NCBI GenBank assembly: GCA_020086605.1
Contig: JACBWW010000016.1
Span: forward strand, 7,744,325-7,808,324
From: Lanius collurio
Taxonomy: Eukaryota > Chordata > Aves > Passeriformes > Laniidae
Reading direction: 5' to 3'
DNA: 64,000 nt
The notes below the pieces were generated by a model, which worked only from the letters and a program-made list of their open reading frames with translations, was not told where the DNA came from and did no database searches. Below are positions 1 through 13,321 of the stretch, piece by piece; the first letter of the stretch is position 1, and the number at the start of each line of letters is the position of its first letter. The position numbers and the translations under genes are program-made.

Positions 1-189
1 GCTGATGAGGAAATACGTTTGATATTTCATGCTTTTCAGCGAAGTCATGAACCACAACTTGAAACAAAGGAATTAAAATAAAAGCTAAATGTTCACTGAA
101 CTGTGCAAAGAGACAAAGAGTTGTCTTCCTAATTAGAGAATGTTTACTACGACTTTTAAATTCTTGTTTAAAAAATACTCTAAAATTCA

Positions 190-332
190 TTAGGAGCCGG
201 GGGCAGTGGGCTTTAGGTGCCAGAAGCGTTTACTGCGGGGTCTCTGGCGCGGAGCAGCCGGCAGAGGGAGATGGGATGCGCCTGTCCTGGAGCCTCGGAC
301 ACTCGCTGATGGCTGAGGACGTTTCAGTAAGT
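190..332 (+). other. GC-richer CpG-containing block ending in a donor-like site
   Basis: This block is clearly richer in G, C and CpG than its AT-rich flanks. It is followed by CA|GTAAGTG, with the GT at 327-328, which matches the GTAAGT part of the U1 donor consensus. Open frames of 141 codons (minus, 190-615) and 124 codons (plus, 331-705) overlap the area but resemble no known protein. It could be a small noncoding first exon, or simply a GC-rich patch. There is no TATA box or other promoter element that I would trust. Confidence 0.2.
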
Positions 333-1931
333 GAAAATAAACTATTTCTGTAGTATTAAAATAACAACTGCCCCTGGTACAAGATCCCCAGGCTTCTTTT
401 TGTTCCGACCCTGTGTAGACTGTTGCTGCCCTACTGCTCCTTGCTGTGCCTCGCTTTGCGCCTCTGAGGAGCCCGGGGTTCCTTGGGTGCGCTGCCTTCC
501 CCACAGACTGCCTCGGGCTGGGAGCTGCTCCCCTCCCGGTGCTGCAAGTGGCAGGCTGGGGCTCCTTGAGGTGCAGGTGCTTCTCATCTGCTATCAAATC
601 TACAGCTCTTCCCATCTCTGTGTCTTTTACGGTTCCTTTCCAGTGTCCTCGCTGCTCCTGTATCTTCTGATTACCTTCAGGTACAAAAAAATTGATGAAA
701 AGTGACTATTACAATATAAATTTTCTACTCTGTCTTTTGTACACCAGTGAGAAGTGTACTTTGTTTTCTGACTTTATATATTAGTTTCCACTGGCTTTAC
801 CCTTATTTTGAAGTACCACATATTGTGCTAGAGGCCTGCAGGTTTTCTGAATAGAAAAAGTACCTACAACTCATATAATGCCTGAGTTTTTAATATGCCT
901 ATATTCAAACCCAGATTATATGCTTGTGAGGCAAAAACAAAACTCATCAAGGATCACAATTTTAGACAATGCACATCAGAGATTATAAATAAAGGACAGC
1001 CAAAGAAAGTATAAAATTGATGTACTGTGGGCTTGAATACTAAGACTGTTGTGCGAATCATACTAATTTTTAAAAGTTTTACCATGCTCTTGGATTCTTT
1101 ATTTCTGTTTGAGAGAAATATCACAAGATGCCTTAATTGGATTTTTTTCTTATTATAGCTTTTTATTAGCTCATTAATCAAGCTTAAGAAGACATATTTT
1201 TAGATTCCTTGCTGGCAGTGCTTATCTTTCTGTGCTTTATATTTGAAGTATCAGTCTGTAAGGAAAAGGTATTCATTGCCCTTCACTCAGAAAAATATGT
1301 ATTGCATTTAACAGTTATTTGGAGGTTTAATAATCAAAAGGACACCTGCTAAAACAAAGTAAGAGACTGTTCTGTGATCACTTTCAGGTGCCCTACCCAC
1401 CCTCTACCTCAGTTGTCCCTAATTTCTATTGAAAGGGTCCAGTGAGCAAATGCATCTTCAGGGCCACCCATGCTGAGTTCCAAGGGGCTTGCCAGCACCT
1501 CTCCCCTGCAGCATTCAGCAAAAAGAGCATTTTGCAGACTTAGGAATTTCATGCTCATTTTCTGCTGTAGGACCAGAGATGACTTTAAATAGTTGAATAA
1601 TTGTTCCCTTCAAAAGATATTGCAGATAGTGTAAATACAGAGCTACACTTAGCAAAGAGGGTTTACAGATTTCTCTTGTACTTTTATTTCAGAAGGGCAC
1701 TGCTATAGATCTTAGTTTTTCTTCATTTCCATGTGTGTATATTCACAGGCTCTATGTTTCCTGGGCACCAGGGACTTAAACATTTTACTGCAGATCTCTT
1801 TCCCTGAACCTATGGAATGAGGTCTTGGCAATAATGAAGAGTCAGTATATTTGATATTGTTATGCCATGAATATTGTTGCCCCACTTATTTAAAGAAACA
1901 GGTATTGCACTGAAACAATACTTGGCAATAC

Positions 1932-1978
1932 TTTGCTAAATAAAGTAAAATATTTTTTGCTAAATAAAGTAAAATATT
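1932..1978. repeat. Two-copy tandem duplication, 23-nt unit, period 24
   Basis: The 23-nt unit starting TTTGCTAAATAAAG occurs at 1932-1954 and again, identically, at 1956-1978, one base apart. The sequence is AT-rich and carries no gene. The identity points to a fairly recent slippage or template-switch duplication. Confidence 0.95.
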
Positions 1979-3246
1979 GTAAAATATGGTGTTTTCCAAA
2001 TGCGTATGCAATTTTCATTAAATACTCAAGCTTTCCAGGTCCTCCAACTCAGGAACACTGAATGGAATATTCTCATATGCCAGGGTTGAGCTGCAATCAC
2101 CTCCAAATTTTATTTATTCACTTAAGCCCAAAAAGCTATTTTGTATTACAAAAACGTCAATATTATTCCTACTTGCATTTTCTCTTTTTCTTTGGTAAGA
2201 GTGTTGATCCTAGCTAGTAATCCCTTCCAGAGTTGCTTTTCCTTGAACAAATTAAATTTACAAACACCGGAGCAGAACCAAGCTATTCCTTTGCTCTTAT
2301 GTGCAGGCTGCATGTGATCCCTTTAGGCCACAATACCACTTTGAATACTTAATGTTGACTTGTCAAGTTTCACCAACTGCACAGTGATGTGGACAGGATT
2401 AAATCTTGTTTTATTTCACTGTCTCCCCAGCCAGGCAGCAGTGGGGTATGGAGGGCTCACGGTGTTTTACTCTGTTCCACCACTGCAGTGCAAATAAGCG
2501 TATTAGCGAATCTGCTGACATTCAGCACCTTGACGCAAATGAGAACGTTTTTCTAGGTCTGAAATGGATTGTCAAGTAGCTTTCTTGTCAGGGTTGTGTA
2601 GTGCATAAGCAGAAGTCATTATGTTTACACCCAGAAGATATTTTGATGGTGAATTAAGGGCTGACCTTCATATCATACCATTTATTAGAGCAAGCTTTTT
2701 AGTAAGCTCCATTTAATGGCTCAGAATATGGTTAACTATTTATGTTCCATGCCTGAACTCACAAGGAAGTTGGAACATTAAAACTCTCTACATTGTGAGC
2801 TGATTAGCTTTTCAGCTGCCTCTTGTTTTGTGGTTGAAAGGTAATTGTTAAGTTCTTGTGTTATTTTTGTTGTTAATTTAAGTTTGGAAGATTCTTTAAT
2901 TGGAATATTGTAAAATGATTTATCTGTCAGATGGTGGATATCCTGCAAGCTTATTTTTCTCAGAGACTATCAGACTGTTTTTCCTTTCTGACTGCCCAAA
3001 GGAAATTACAATGTAGTGTACTCATAATCATGTTATCTCTTTTATAGCTGCAGATCATTTTTATGGCATTGCAGCTGTACAAAGCCCTGATCGATATCTG
3101 GAGATGTGCTATCCTTTTAAGTTATGTGACTGCCAAATTTTAGACATGAAAATATTCCAGGTGAAACACTATTGGGTTTCATATATTTTACAATATCTAA
3201 AAACAGTTCCCAAGCTTCATTAGATATGAAAGCATTGATTTTTTTT

Positions 3247-3264
3247 TGTGTGTGTGTGTGTGTG
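3247..3264. repeat. (TG)9 dinucleotide microsatellite
   Basis: Nine uninterrupted TG units follow a T-run. The tract is short and likely polymorphic. No function is implied. Confidence 0.97.
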
Positions 3265-3899
3265 GGTAATACTTTGCATTGTTGTCAAATTGACTCTATC
3301 TGTTCTAATCTAGCATTTTTGTCTTTTCTGCTGGAGAAATGGTTTCATGTTTTCAAATGAATACTTCTTTTCTTGTTTTTTGGTGGACTGTACATTTAGC
3401 AATCTGTACTGTATGGCCTGAAATACTAGAGTATCTCCTAGTCAGAAATGTGCAAAAAATATTCATATAAACATACATATAAAGGCTTATTGAATTAATT
3501 TGATACATGAATTGGAGCTTTCTCTATGTTTAATTGTTTTGATGCCTAGTTTGGAACTCTAGGTAAAGAGAAAAAGATTAATACTGGATCTCAGTTATCC
3601 TGTTCGTCAATGACAGGTGTGGTCTTGTTTGTTAAATAAATGAAAAAAAAAAGAGACAGTTGATATGAAAGCTATTTCTTTACAGGTGTGACTGTTTATA
3701 ATCCATTTAAATTGAAGAATTCTCTATTTTAGCTGGTACAGTGTAATGGTTCTGAAAGTGCTGTGCAAACTGGTGACCATTTTTTGATTTTAGGCATATG
3801 TTTTGCCACTATTTCAAGGTTAATTAGCCTTAAAAGAATTGTTTTGTTAGGATTTAGCAATCTTTAGTGTTCACACATGCTTTCAGTAACCTTAAACAC

Positions 3900-3939
3900 T
3901 TTTTAGTAGGTGAGCCTAAGTAGGTTTTTAGTAGGTGAG
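3900..3939. repeat. Direct repeat, TTTTTAGTAGGTGAG twice, period 25
   Basis: The 15-mer occurs at 3900-3914 and 3925-3939 with a 10-nt spacer. It is a minor local duplication in AT-rich noncoding DNA. Confidence 0.9.
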
Positions 3940-4374
3940 TGCTTGAACCAATGCAGAAGGCATATCGTGGTTAAATTAACACTCCATATTCATGATGTTT
4001 TAATAGACTTGTTTTTTAGGTAGCAAATTTGTGTGCCTTTTGCCTTAGTTTGTTACCAGCAGAATGACTACTAAGAAAGTTGTAATAAAAAGGTTTCTTT
4101 AAGTTCTCAAATTCACGTCTGAACTATTGGCATGAAACTTGTATCTACATGCGGCCTAATTAACACTTTATTACTAATTGATAGAAAGTGACATGTATAG
4201 AGGTATTGATAAAACACGTGGAAAATTCATGCTACAGCTACACTGTTAGAGAATGTCTCGCTTTTATCTGAGCTCTTCCATAAAACTCTGTATAATACTA
4301 ATTGTAAAGGACAGTGATTCAAGGTCATTTTTGCTAAAAGCTTCCACTTTTTCTTTTACAGAGGTCAGAAAACT

Positions 4375-4393
4375 AAAAAAAAAAAAAAAAAAA
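4375..4393. repeat. Homopolymer A19
   Basis: This is an uninterrupted run of 19 A. No retroposed sequence or target-site duplication that I can recognise precedes it, so I do not call it a retrocopy tail. Confidence 0.97.
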
Positions 4394-5619
4394 TCATCAT
4401 AATGCAGAAATAAAAGTATGGTCATGTTTCGTAGATTGTGACCCAGAGGAAAAAATGTGAACAGCATGGCTGCAGAGGGGAATTTTAAGTGATGTATGTG
4501 AAACTGCCAAAATGAGAATTGCAGCTGAAGGAAGTGAGCCAGCAGTGTAACTATAATCAATATCCAGGTTAAGTAAACAATTACAGTCTGCCAGAGCTGG
4601 AGGAAAATCCACACAGCCTGACAGGGTACCTGAAGTGTCTTCAGGTATAAATTCTGAATTTACTTCATGGATAGCTTTCTTTTCATTTGCACTGACTGTG
4701 ACTGGTATTTATTTTTGTAATCTGTAAGGCAAAACTGTTCACAGTATATGAGGAGCTGTTAAGTCCTTGCAAACAAATGGTGCATTTCAGTTAATAGTGG
4801 AGGTTGTTTTAAAAATCTGGAAGTGATGTGGTGGGACTCAGAAGTGACCAAAGAACAATGTATGTTATCAGACAATCTGATTGGTCAGGGAAGCAGGTTT
4901 ATAAATAATTTAAAGATACAAAGGAGTAATATTAAGGTCCTTTGTGAACACTGAGTTTGCCCAGCATAGAAGACATCGAGCCTAAAATGGAAACAGCTGT
5001 GTTTACAATATTTTAGGATATTTTTCTTATCAGATATTAATATGTGGAAAACCCTCCTGTGCAAACTTAGCAGTTGGTCTAACAGAGGATTCTTCCTCTC
5101 CTAACTTTATTTGTTATGAAGTTGCTAAATAGCTCAATAGTCATCCCAAGACACACCTTTAAAAGAGATGCCTAAATCTCAAAAAGATCTGAGATAGATT
5201 TATAGTAAAATAATTTTTTTTTACACTGTGGCTTGATCTCTTACCCCTTAGGCAAAACTTCTCAGAAAACCTCAAAATTTTCCTGCCAGCATGCATAAAT
5301 ATAAAACTGATAGTATACTAGACAATTGTTGTGCTAGTGTGCCCTAATTGTATATTACGCCCCCCCAAATGTCTTTATGTTTTAAAAATATCGGTTGCTT
5401 CTGGTGGACGGTAAAGTGACAGAGTATTTATTTCCCGAAGCTCAGAACACATAAAAGGCAACAAACCAGCTACTGTCTGTTCTCTCCCCACTGCATCACA
5501 TGCTTGGGATTAGCTAAGGCATGTGAGATATCTGGTGGGAATGCTATATGGAAAATGTGTGAGTGAGATGTGGCACAGGTACGCAGGGGAATAGACTGCA
5601 GTAATTTTGTAGGTTGTTG

Positions 5620-5634
5620 TTTTTTTTTTTTTTT
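5620..5634. repeat. Homopolymer T15
   Basis: This is an uninterrupted run of 15 T. Read on the minus strand it could be an A-tail, but I recognise no element beside it. Confidence 0.95.
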
Positions 5635-8102
5635 AATTTCCTTTTAGCATGCACTGTGTGCAATTTTGGAGGCTCTGTGTCTTGAAAAGTGAGAAGTATT
5701 TGTCTCCAAATACTGAGAACCACCATTGCCAAATTCTAGAAAAGAACAGCAGGGGAAATGATAAATTTCAAGACTTTATGCCATGATGTAATCCAAGAGC
5801 AGAGTGACTTTGGACAGTATGGTCACACTGCAGCTGCAAGAGCTCTAGATCAGATGGGAAGGAGATATTCCAGCAGATGTGATTTACAGTGGCAACACAA
5901 GCAGTCATTTGCTTCCTGCAGTTTTCTCTTTTGTGAGAAAATGAAAAAGACCAGATTGGTCTGTGTCTTAGAGGGGAAACAATGGGATTAATTAAGTCAT
6001 TATTATATCCAACTGATTTTTCACTTAGGCATGATGTGATAGCGATGCATTGATGCTGTTGACCCTGTGGATTTGCAAAAGAACTTCTGTTTAAAATGAG
6101 GTTTGTGGCAAGACCCTGGCATTGAAATACTGTGTTCTGGTGAGTTGCAGTGAGCTCTGTAGTTAGACAGCATTGGTACTTGTTTACCACTGAGAGAAAC
6201 AGAAAAGCTGTTAAGTTAAAACTGCAGGGGAGAGTAGGTGTACCTCCCCAGCTCCTAGGAATTAAATCCCTGTCATATTAGATGAAAGCTTAAATACATT
6301 AAATTTCTCTTATTTATTCATCTTTCTGATAAGTAATTGCTAGAAGGGTGCTGTAGACTTTAAAAAGGAAGACTATAGGAAGGAACGTAGGAGAACTTAA
6401 GAGTCACATAGTACAGTATTTACACTTAACCTACTCCATACTCTGAAAAGGTTTAGAAATCAGAGATGTCAGTTCCTTCTGCCTTAAGTACATAACTGTG
6501 CTTTTCTTATCTGTGACACAAAGTTGCATGCTATTTTTGGCTTTGTTGAGCTTCTGAAGCATTAACAGAATAATACATTTTTTTTCTATTGCCGTATCAC
6601 TTAAGGCAGCAAATGACCATCTGCTAGATTGCATTTCTCAGCCTGTGGCCACATATACTATAACAGTTGTTTTGGTGTTCTGTAAAAATTTCTCTTTATA
6701 CTGACTTAATGATTTATACTACCAAATTGTTCCCATTTCCAAGCTGTACATGAGGCTATTGAAACAGACTAGAATTTTAGATTTTTGTTCTCCTGTGATA
6801 CACATGAGGAAAAAAGCAATAAACAGAGCACGACTATTGGAACGAGTACATTTTCCATGTGCAACATCTCTGAAAGCACCTTTGGTTTTGCTCAAGAGGA
6901 ACTCCAGTTCAACCATTCTAGCCCCTTTGAGACTCAGACTGGCAAATTCTGTTGAAGCCAGACTCGATGGCTGAGTGTAGGGAGAAGGATCTCAGTAGTA
7001 AACTCATCTGGTTTTTAACCAGGTGGGAATTACTCCAGCTTTTTAGCAGGCTGGAGTACTTAAGGAGTGTCTTCATGTGAAATTGCATCTCTATGTTTCA
7101 GAAAGCCCTTCAAGCCACCAGGAGGAATGGAAGACTTATGTTTGGTTACCACTCTGCCAAAAATATATAATTTCCTATAAAGTGTATGGATTCTGTTTGA
7201 AGCCCTATGCTGATAAGGCAACACAGAAGTATTTTGGATACAGTGCTGCAGCACAAGAAGGCCATTCTTGCCTTCAGCTATTCCCTCTGCTACAAAGAAT
7301 CATTGAGTAGATTGGAGCAAATCTCTTTTTATATCAGTGTGCCTTTTGAGGGCTTCAGGAGCATACCCCATAATCCCTGTACTTTAGCAGAACCAATTCA
7401 GATTATTCACAAGACAACAAATTAGCTGAAGGTTTCCAGGAAAATGTGCTACTGGTTTTGGATGCTTTTTTAACTTTAATTTTTCATGCACACTGGAAAC
7501 AAAGAAAGATGCCTCATAGAAGTAAGAAAAGGAGGTAAAAGGAAACAATAAAAACAAACACGGTAATTATGAACTTAAACCCAGATGAAAAAAGATTTCA
7601 GTAATTCTCTGTTTATGCAATATATTTAAAAGTATATCTAGTTAATAAAGCATTTTTTGCTCATTATTTTTATAATACCAAATCCCCAAGTAATGTAGTA
7701 ACATGCAGGTCAGTATGGAAGCTGGAGGAATGAGTCTCCAGTAAAAGTATGGCCTGAAATGCAAATGATTTCTAAATAAAATTATGTCTATTAAAAAAAA
7801 TGAATCCGTTAATTTTAGGTAACCACAATGCAGAGTGGAATGGATACAAATTATCTCGTAGTTGATCAAAAGGTAAATAATGGTACTGCTGCATACTGAA
7901 GAACCTGAAAATAGGAAATAGCTTTGGTAATCTGCCTCTGGGAGCTGAGGTTGGCATGATGAGCAAACTGAGTCTGAAGCCAAGAAATGGGGTAAGACAG
8001 ATTTTTGGACTGCCCAACCTATCTCCTGTTAACCAAAAAAGTTGGTTCAAGTGTTTTCCATTGATGATGGAGCTGACAGTGAGCAGATACACGGTTCAAA
8101 AA

Positions 8103-8206
8103 GTGAGGGGCTGTGGCACTGAGATAGGCTTTTGTGGGCATGGTGCATTAGGTCAGAGGTTGGACTTTATGATCTTGGAGGTTTTTTCCAACTTAATGGT
8201 TCTATG
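8103..8206 (+). mobile_element. CR1 LINE fragment, 3' end
   Basis: The segment has the typical order of an avian CR1 3' untranslated tail. It begins with a GTGGCACTGAG block, then TGGGCATGGTG, then GGTTGGACTTTATGATCTTGG, and then a TTCCAAC block. It ends in TTCTATG, which corresponds to the short terminal repeat (ATTCTATG-like) of CR1 elements. Only about 100 bp is present, as expected for the heavily 5'-truncated copies typical of this LINE; no reverse transcriptase remains. The match is from knowledge of the family, and several differences from the consensus suggest an old copy. The left boundary is approximate and the element may reach somewhat further upstream. This is the best evidence in the window that the source is a bird. 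Confidence 0.85.
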
Positions 8207-11200
8207 TTAGATGGATTACAAACATGTAGTGGGGAAAAAAGGTGAGAAATCTGATGTGATAATCACAAAAGGTAGAATTGCATATTTATTTATGAGGCGG
8301 ATGAAAGAAATCAATAGCTTTAGTGTAACTATGTTGTTTGAATCAAAACCACTTGAAAATCAGAGAATGATAGAAAAATTGTATTAGTTTTGTGAGTCTG
8401 TAGGGTATTGTAGGGTTGAATTTGCTTACTAAAAGGAGTCTTTTTAAAGTATTTTATGTTTTAACATTCTGTGCGTGGTTAAAGCTTTTAAGTACTACCA
8501 GGAGTTGTGACCATATGGGTGGGCAGCCCTGCATATGGAAGTATTTAACTTCTTCAGAATAGCTTGGAGAACAAATGCTGATAGTACTGGTTATTTCTGC
8601 TGGTAATAGCTGACAGTTTTTTCACTTCATCAATAAGGTTTCATTTAAGTAATGAAGATATTCTAGATGAGCTGATTGAAGAATGTATGATGTGTGATTC
8701 AGATAAAATTAAATGACAAGAGTTAAAGAAATCTGTATGTAACTGAGGGTTTCAAAGCTCACATCTATAGATGTGAATGATTACATCAATCTATCTAAGA
8801 AGCCCTGAAATTTAAATGTGGAAAAGGTCTGGAACTTCCTTGTTCAAAAGTTTTAGCATTCTCCAGCATTAATATCCAGAACAAAGAAAGAAGCATAACA
8901 TAACTGGATGAATAGTCACATAATTAAAAGTAAATTAGCAGAATGTAAAAGATTCCAGAAAGGACTGACAGGCATAGAAATGTATGCAAAAGAGTTAAAG
9001 AAGTAAGGTGAATTAAAGACAAGCAGAGCTAGACGTTGCACTGGATATCAAACGTGATAAAATTACTCAGCCTTAAGCTAGCAGTTTCAGAAACAAACCA
9101 CTAAAAACAACGTATGGTCACTGTTCAGAGGTTAAATGTATCACCCTAAAAATAATGAAACATGCTATTCTGTCTTCATTAGAGATATTGCTGCTGATTG
9201 TGGTGAAAAGTGGAGGTTGCATGGTAGGAGTAAGTCCACAATAATAACAATCATTGCAACTGAGATATAAGAAGTTTTATGTTGTGAAGGATGGTTCCTT
9301 GGCCACAAAGATTCTGGCTCATTGTCTTGTTTCTGACCATATGACAGCGAATACCTGGTGATTAGGGAGAAAGAAAACTGATCCCAGTGGTTATGGGTGC
9401 ATTGGTCCTTCCTTGAGGCTTGAGAACAGCTTTTGAAGGAAATCCTTCCTGTACCTGCAAATGACTGCTGGACTGATTCCAGCTTTGGTTCTAAGCGCCG
9501 GCTCTCACAGGACTGCTGGTGTGGGCAGTGCACAACCCCCTGTCAGAGGCCACCTGTTCTTAGGGGCCAGTTTACCCCAGCTTTGGGCTGGGACACTCTA
9601 CAATTTGTACCTTTAGCTAGTATTAGACGTATTTTTTTTAAGTGTCTGAGCATTGCTTAGTCTAAAAATTATTCTTAATTCCTTTTCTGTAATTTAATTT
9701 TCATACATACTGGGCAGATCAAGATTTGCACAAAAATGATTTCAGTTGTAGGCTAAAATGTACCAAAACTTAATATAGGTGCAGAACATAGATTATGGAG
9801 TTTCTGTGAGATTCTCCTCCCACTGAATTATGAATGCAGCTAACTCTGTGAAGTGATCTTAACTTTATTCTTGAGGATGAGAAAGGTTGTGAAGAAGACA
9901 CTTGAGTTTACAAAGATTTTTCCATAAGAATCAAGTCCACTGGATGAATTTAAAATTTTGTCCTGGAAGGGAAGTGCTTTAGACCTCTTACTAGCACTAA
10001 GCATAAATTAGGTTGTGAATTGCAATCTGTTTAGAAAAATTACATATATTTCTAAATTGTATTTTAGTGGTGATGTTGTGAATGAGGTGAAAAAGTCCAC
10101 AACAGATTTTTTCCCAGTAGGTTTCCAGACAAAGGAATTTTCTTCTTGACCATCAGAACCAACAGCTTGACAAGCATCCTAAATACCACATTTTCTCTAC
10201 CATATCTACTGGGACTCTAAGAAAAATAGGTTTAGCCCAAATATCAGAGAGCAAGCTACTTGTATTTTGTGACCAGTGGTCTTCGCCACGGTTTAGGACT
10301 GTCGGTTGAACTGAGGTTTGTGAAGTTATTTCCAGAACTGAGATGAGGTGGTGGTGGGCATTTTTACAACATAGGTCATTTTAGTATTAAAATTATTGCT
10401 TAGAGTCCTTATACTCTGTAAAGAGTGCTGGAAGAGAGCTCTGTGATGAATAATAAGCTTAGGCAATGCTGATAAATTAAAAATAAAACCTGACTTTAGA
10501 ATTTGCTCAGAGGATCTTGTTAATCTTTAAATTTTCCCAGAATTAAATATGAAATCATTGATAATGCCTGGCATCCTTTGTAGGAATGTAATTCAGATAC
10601 ACTCATCAAAAGAGCTCACATCATTAGTGGGGTGATTGTGTCATCTTCCATGGAAATATTCCTCACCATTGGTGTTTCTTGGCAGACTGACATGTTTTCA
10701 CTTGACATTGCTGTAACCTCTGGGAAAGAAAGCCCTACCTTTCTGTGAATAATTCATTAGTGAGCCATCACACTGAAGTATTGCCTTCTTTTGAGGGAGG
10801 CGGGGAGGGATACCCAAGCTATTTCCTTCTGGTTTTGGGGTTTTTTAAACTTTTTTTAATGCTGCCTTGCAGTCTTAACACTTCCTAAGTATTCTTCCAT
10901 AGGTACCTTCTCTCCTTACATAGAACTAACTCTCAGTTCTGATCCTTTGGTTTGTAAATATTTCAGTATAATTTTTCCAAAGGGTTTTGGATCAGAGCAG
11001 TGGAAAGCTGCTGATGCAGTGCAAACTTTCTGATAGTTCTGGGTTGTCTAGAACTGGACAAAAATGTCAGTAAATCAAACTGACAGAAATCCAGCTAAGA
11101 AGCATTGCTGGCTGTTTAGTCAAATGTGCTAAAATATGTTTTATAATGACTATGTAGACTTACATTGCTAGCAGTGAGCAGAGAGGACACTGCTACACTC

Positions 11201-13268
11201 CTGGCAGAACCAGGGAAAGGTGGACTTTCATATTTGACCAGACAATGGAGAGCTCAGCGTTCACTGGTGTGTTTAAAGCACTGGTGAAAATGTTTACATG
11301 GAGCTGGTTTGTCTGACTTTTGAAGTGAAAAGGTCTTTATCTCCACTTTACCTGGATAAATGTTCCTATTGCTAATAATGATTTTAAGAAATGAGTTAAA
11401 ACAGAAGACCCAGTACAGCTTTTTAAAAAAATTTATTTTAGGTAAGCCTTTTCCTAGGTTTCCTGTTTGAAGGCTCTACTAGTGACTTTTTTTCCTAAAA
11501 TTGTATCCATAGCAGGTGTTCACTTTATTCTTTACTTTTTCACTTCTAATATGTATTTTTTCATGTCTGCTAGAAAAGCTTGGCTTTCAGTTTAAAGCGT
11601 GTTCTTGATAGCAGACAGGCTGGATGAGCCGTTCTTCTATTCTTATGTGCAATATCTTGGGTATTTGAAGGGCTCTTTAGTGATCCCTTCCTCTAAGAAG
11701 CTCAAATAATTCCTGGTCTTTTATTAATCTGTCAGAGCAGGGGTTGCTTCTGAATTTATCTTAGTATTTCTGTCTGAAACAGCTGTGCAGCCTATGCTTC
11801 AAATTGCCAGCATTAAATCAACATAGTTTTCCTCCTCATTCTTCATCAATTTGTCATATAGATAAGCCCACTACCTGCACTAGCAATCTTACATTATCCA
11901 CTGTTCTTGCTGCTTTCTTCCATATACTCCCATCAACACCCACAAAGCCTTTTTACTCTCAGATATATTCTGTCTTTCTCTCTTTAGGTTTTTTAACTCC
12001 ACTGCATAAGACGATGTCTGCAGATAGCTAATGACTCTAAAATTTGAGCATGACATATGACTTATTTTGCCAGTGATATAGCTAGGTGATTTGGACTTTA
12101 ATATCTTGAGATCACATAAAGGAAATTAAAAAATTATAAAGCAGATAAAAAGAAAAAACATCACAAGAAAAAGGCATCTTGAAGATTTTTGTTATTTATG
12201 TAAACTCTAACATCCAAATTTCTTTTCTAATTACTGAAACTGTACACACTGAAAATGTACACATTTGAGGAATATAAATGAATACACTATACCCTCCATT
12301 ATGCACTGTGCAGAAAGTGTCCTTCATGATCAGAGTTCTACCCCATTAAATTTAATCTTCATTCAGATTCTTCTGGGTTTTTTCATATATTTGCCTGTCT
12401 TTAAATGTGCTTTTGTGACATCTGTATATGTAACCTCCATAACTAAGATGTGCTTATTTGCATTGTAAAAGAGTAAAGCATTTCCAGTGCCAGTGTTATA
12501 ATGAATACTGTATTTAAAAGATCATGCCTCATTTTTCTATGTGCTGTGTCGCCAGCAGTGTTGGAGTCTGTCCTGATATTTCACTGTATAAATTAGACAG
12601 CTAAGGAAGGGAGAAGGAGAACAGCAGATATAGATTAAGTGACCTGTTCCATATCACAACACACAACTTTGACAGCATGAAAAGTAGATTCCTAGCCCAA
12701 CCTACTAAATAAGGAGTCATCAAAAATTTAGTCCTGATATTTAGGAAGAGGTGAGGAGTTTGGAATTGTCTTGAATTTTATTTTTGTCCTTTTTGTGCCT
12801 TTCTAAAGAAATAATTATAACTATATACAGTGGCTGTTGTAAACCTCTTTGAAATGGTTTCAGAAACTATTTCCAATTGTCATTTCAGAATGTTTTTCTA
12901 AAGTGGAAAAAAAAAGAAAACTAATTTTTTTGCATAGGAAGAGACATTTCAAAGGGTGTTGGATTTTTCTCCATGAGAGCTCAAGAACAAGTTAAAAAGG
13001 GGCATATGTTTTTCAATGTGTAACTTCCATGTATGCCCATACTGGATGCTAAGGAAAGAACTGTTAGACTTTTTTAAAAGGGATAGATATATTTGCATGG
13101 AAAAAGATTAGAAAAAATTATCAAAACACCTGACGAAAAAAAGTAATTAAGAATAGAAAGATTGGAGACTCATCTAAAAATGTTGTGCAAGGTGTTTGCA
13201 AATAAATACTTCAAAGGAGATGAATCCTATTTGAAATCAGACCAAAGCTGCTGGTTCCCTTTGCTTAC
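8207..13268. other. AT-rich noncoding stretch, no gene recognised
   Basis: No frame here looks like a protein domain. A minus-strand frame of 122 codons (9165-9533) lies in a slightly GC-richer patch that runs to about 9600. It has no homology I recognise and no convincing splice sites. The region contains the 18-bp palindrome at 8759-8776, and AG|GTAAGC near 11440 without a plausible upstream acceptor. I see nothing else beyond short A/T runs. Confidence 0.75.
8759..8776. repeat. Perfect 18-bp palindrome
   Basis: TCACATCTATAGATGTGA is its own reverse complement with no spacer. It could bind a dimeric factor or form a small cruciform. A match of this length somewhere in 64 kb is uncommon but not impossible by chance. 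Confidence 0.95.
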
Positions 13269-13321
13269 CTGTCGTTGCTGCAGGTGCCCCAGGCTTTTTC
13301 CTCTGGAGCAGCTGTGCTCCA
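13269..13321 (-). other. Candidate splice-bounded segment (possible exon)
   Basis: On the minus strand this 53-nt segment follows an acceptor-like GCCATTTGTTTCAG and ends GACAG|GTAAGCA, a strong donor. All three frames are open, which for 53 nt says little about coding. One frame reads a short Trp- and Cys-containing peptide, but it is too short to assign to a family. It may be a lncRNA exon or a chance pairing of splice-like signals. No neighbouring exon can be tied to it. Confidence 0.15.

Larger units (their letters stand above)
1..8102. other. AT-rich noncoding stretch, no gene recognised
   Basis: Stops are frequent in all six frames, and the few open frames (up to about 140 codons near 5768-6190, minus) match no protein I know and overlap open frames on the other strand. 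It contains a (TG)9 run, an A19 run and a T15 run, two short direct duplications, and a 9-bp inverted repeat (arms 7031-7039 and 7050-7058, loop 10 nt). Apart from the GC-richer block near 190-332, base composition is uniform. It is most simply intergenic or intronic avian DNA. Confidence 0.75.

Noticed and set aside
11404..11446. TTTTAG|GTAAGCC donor on the plus strand
   Set aside because: No acceptor with a pyrimidine tract at a plausible distance. AG|GTAAG 7-mers are expected roughly eight times by chance over both strands of 64 kb.
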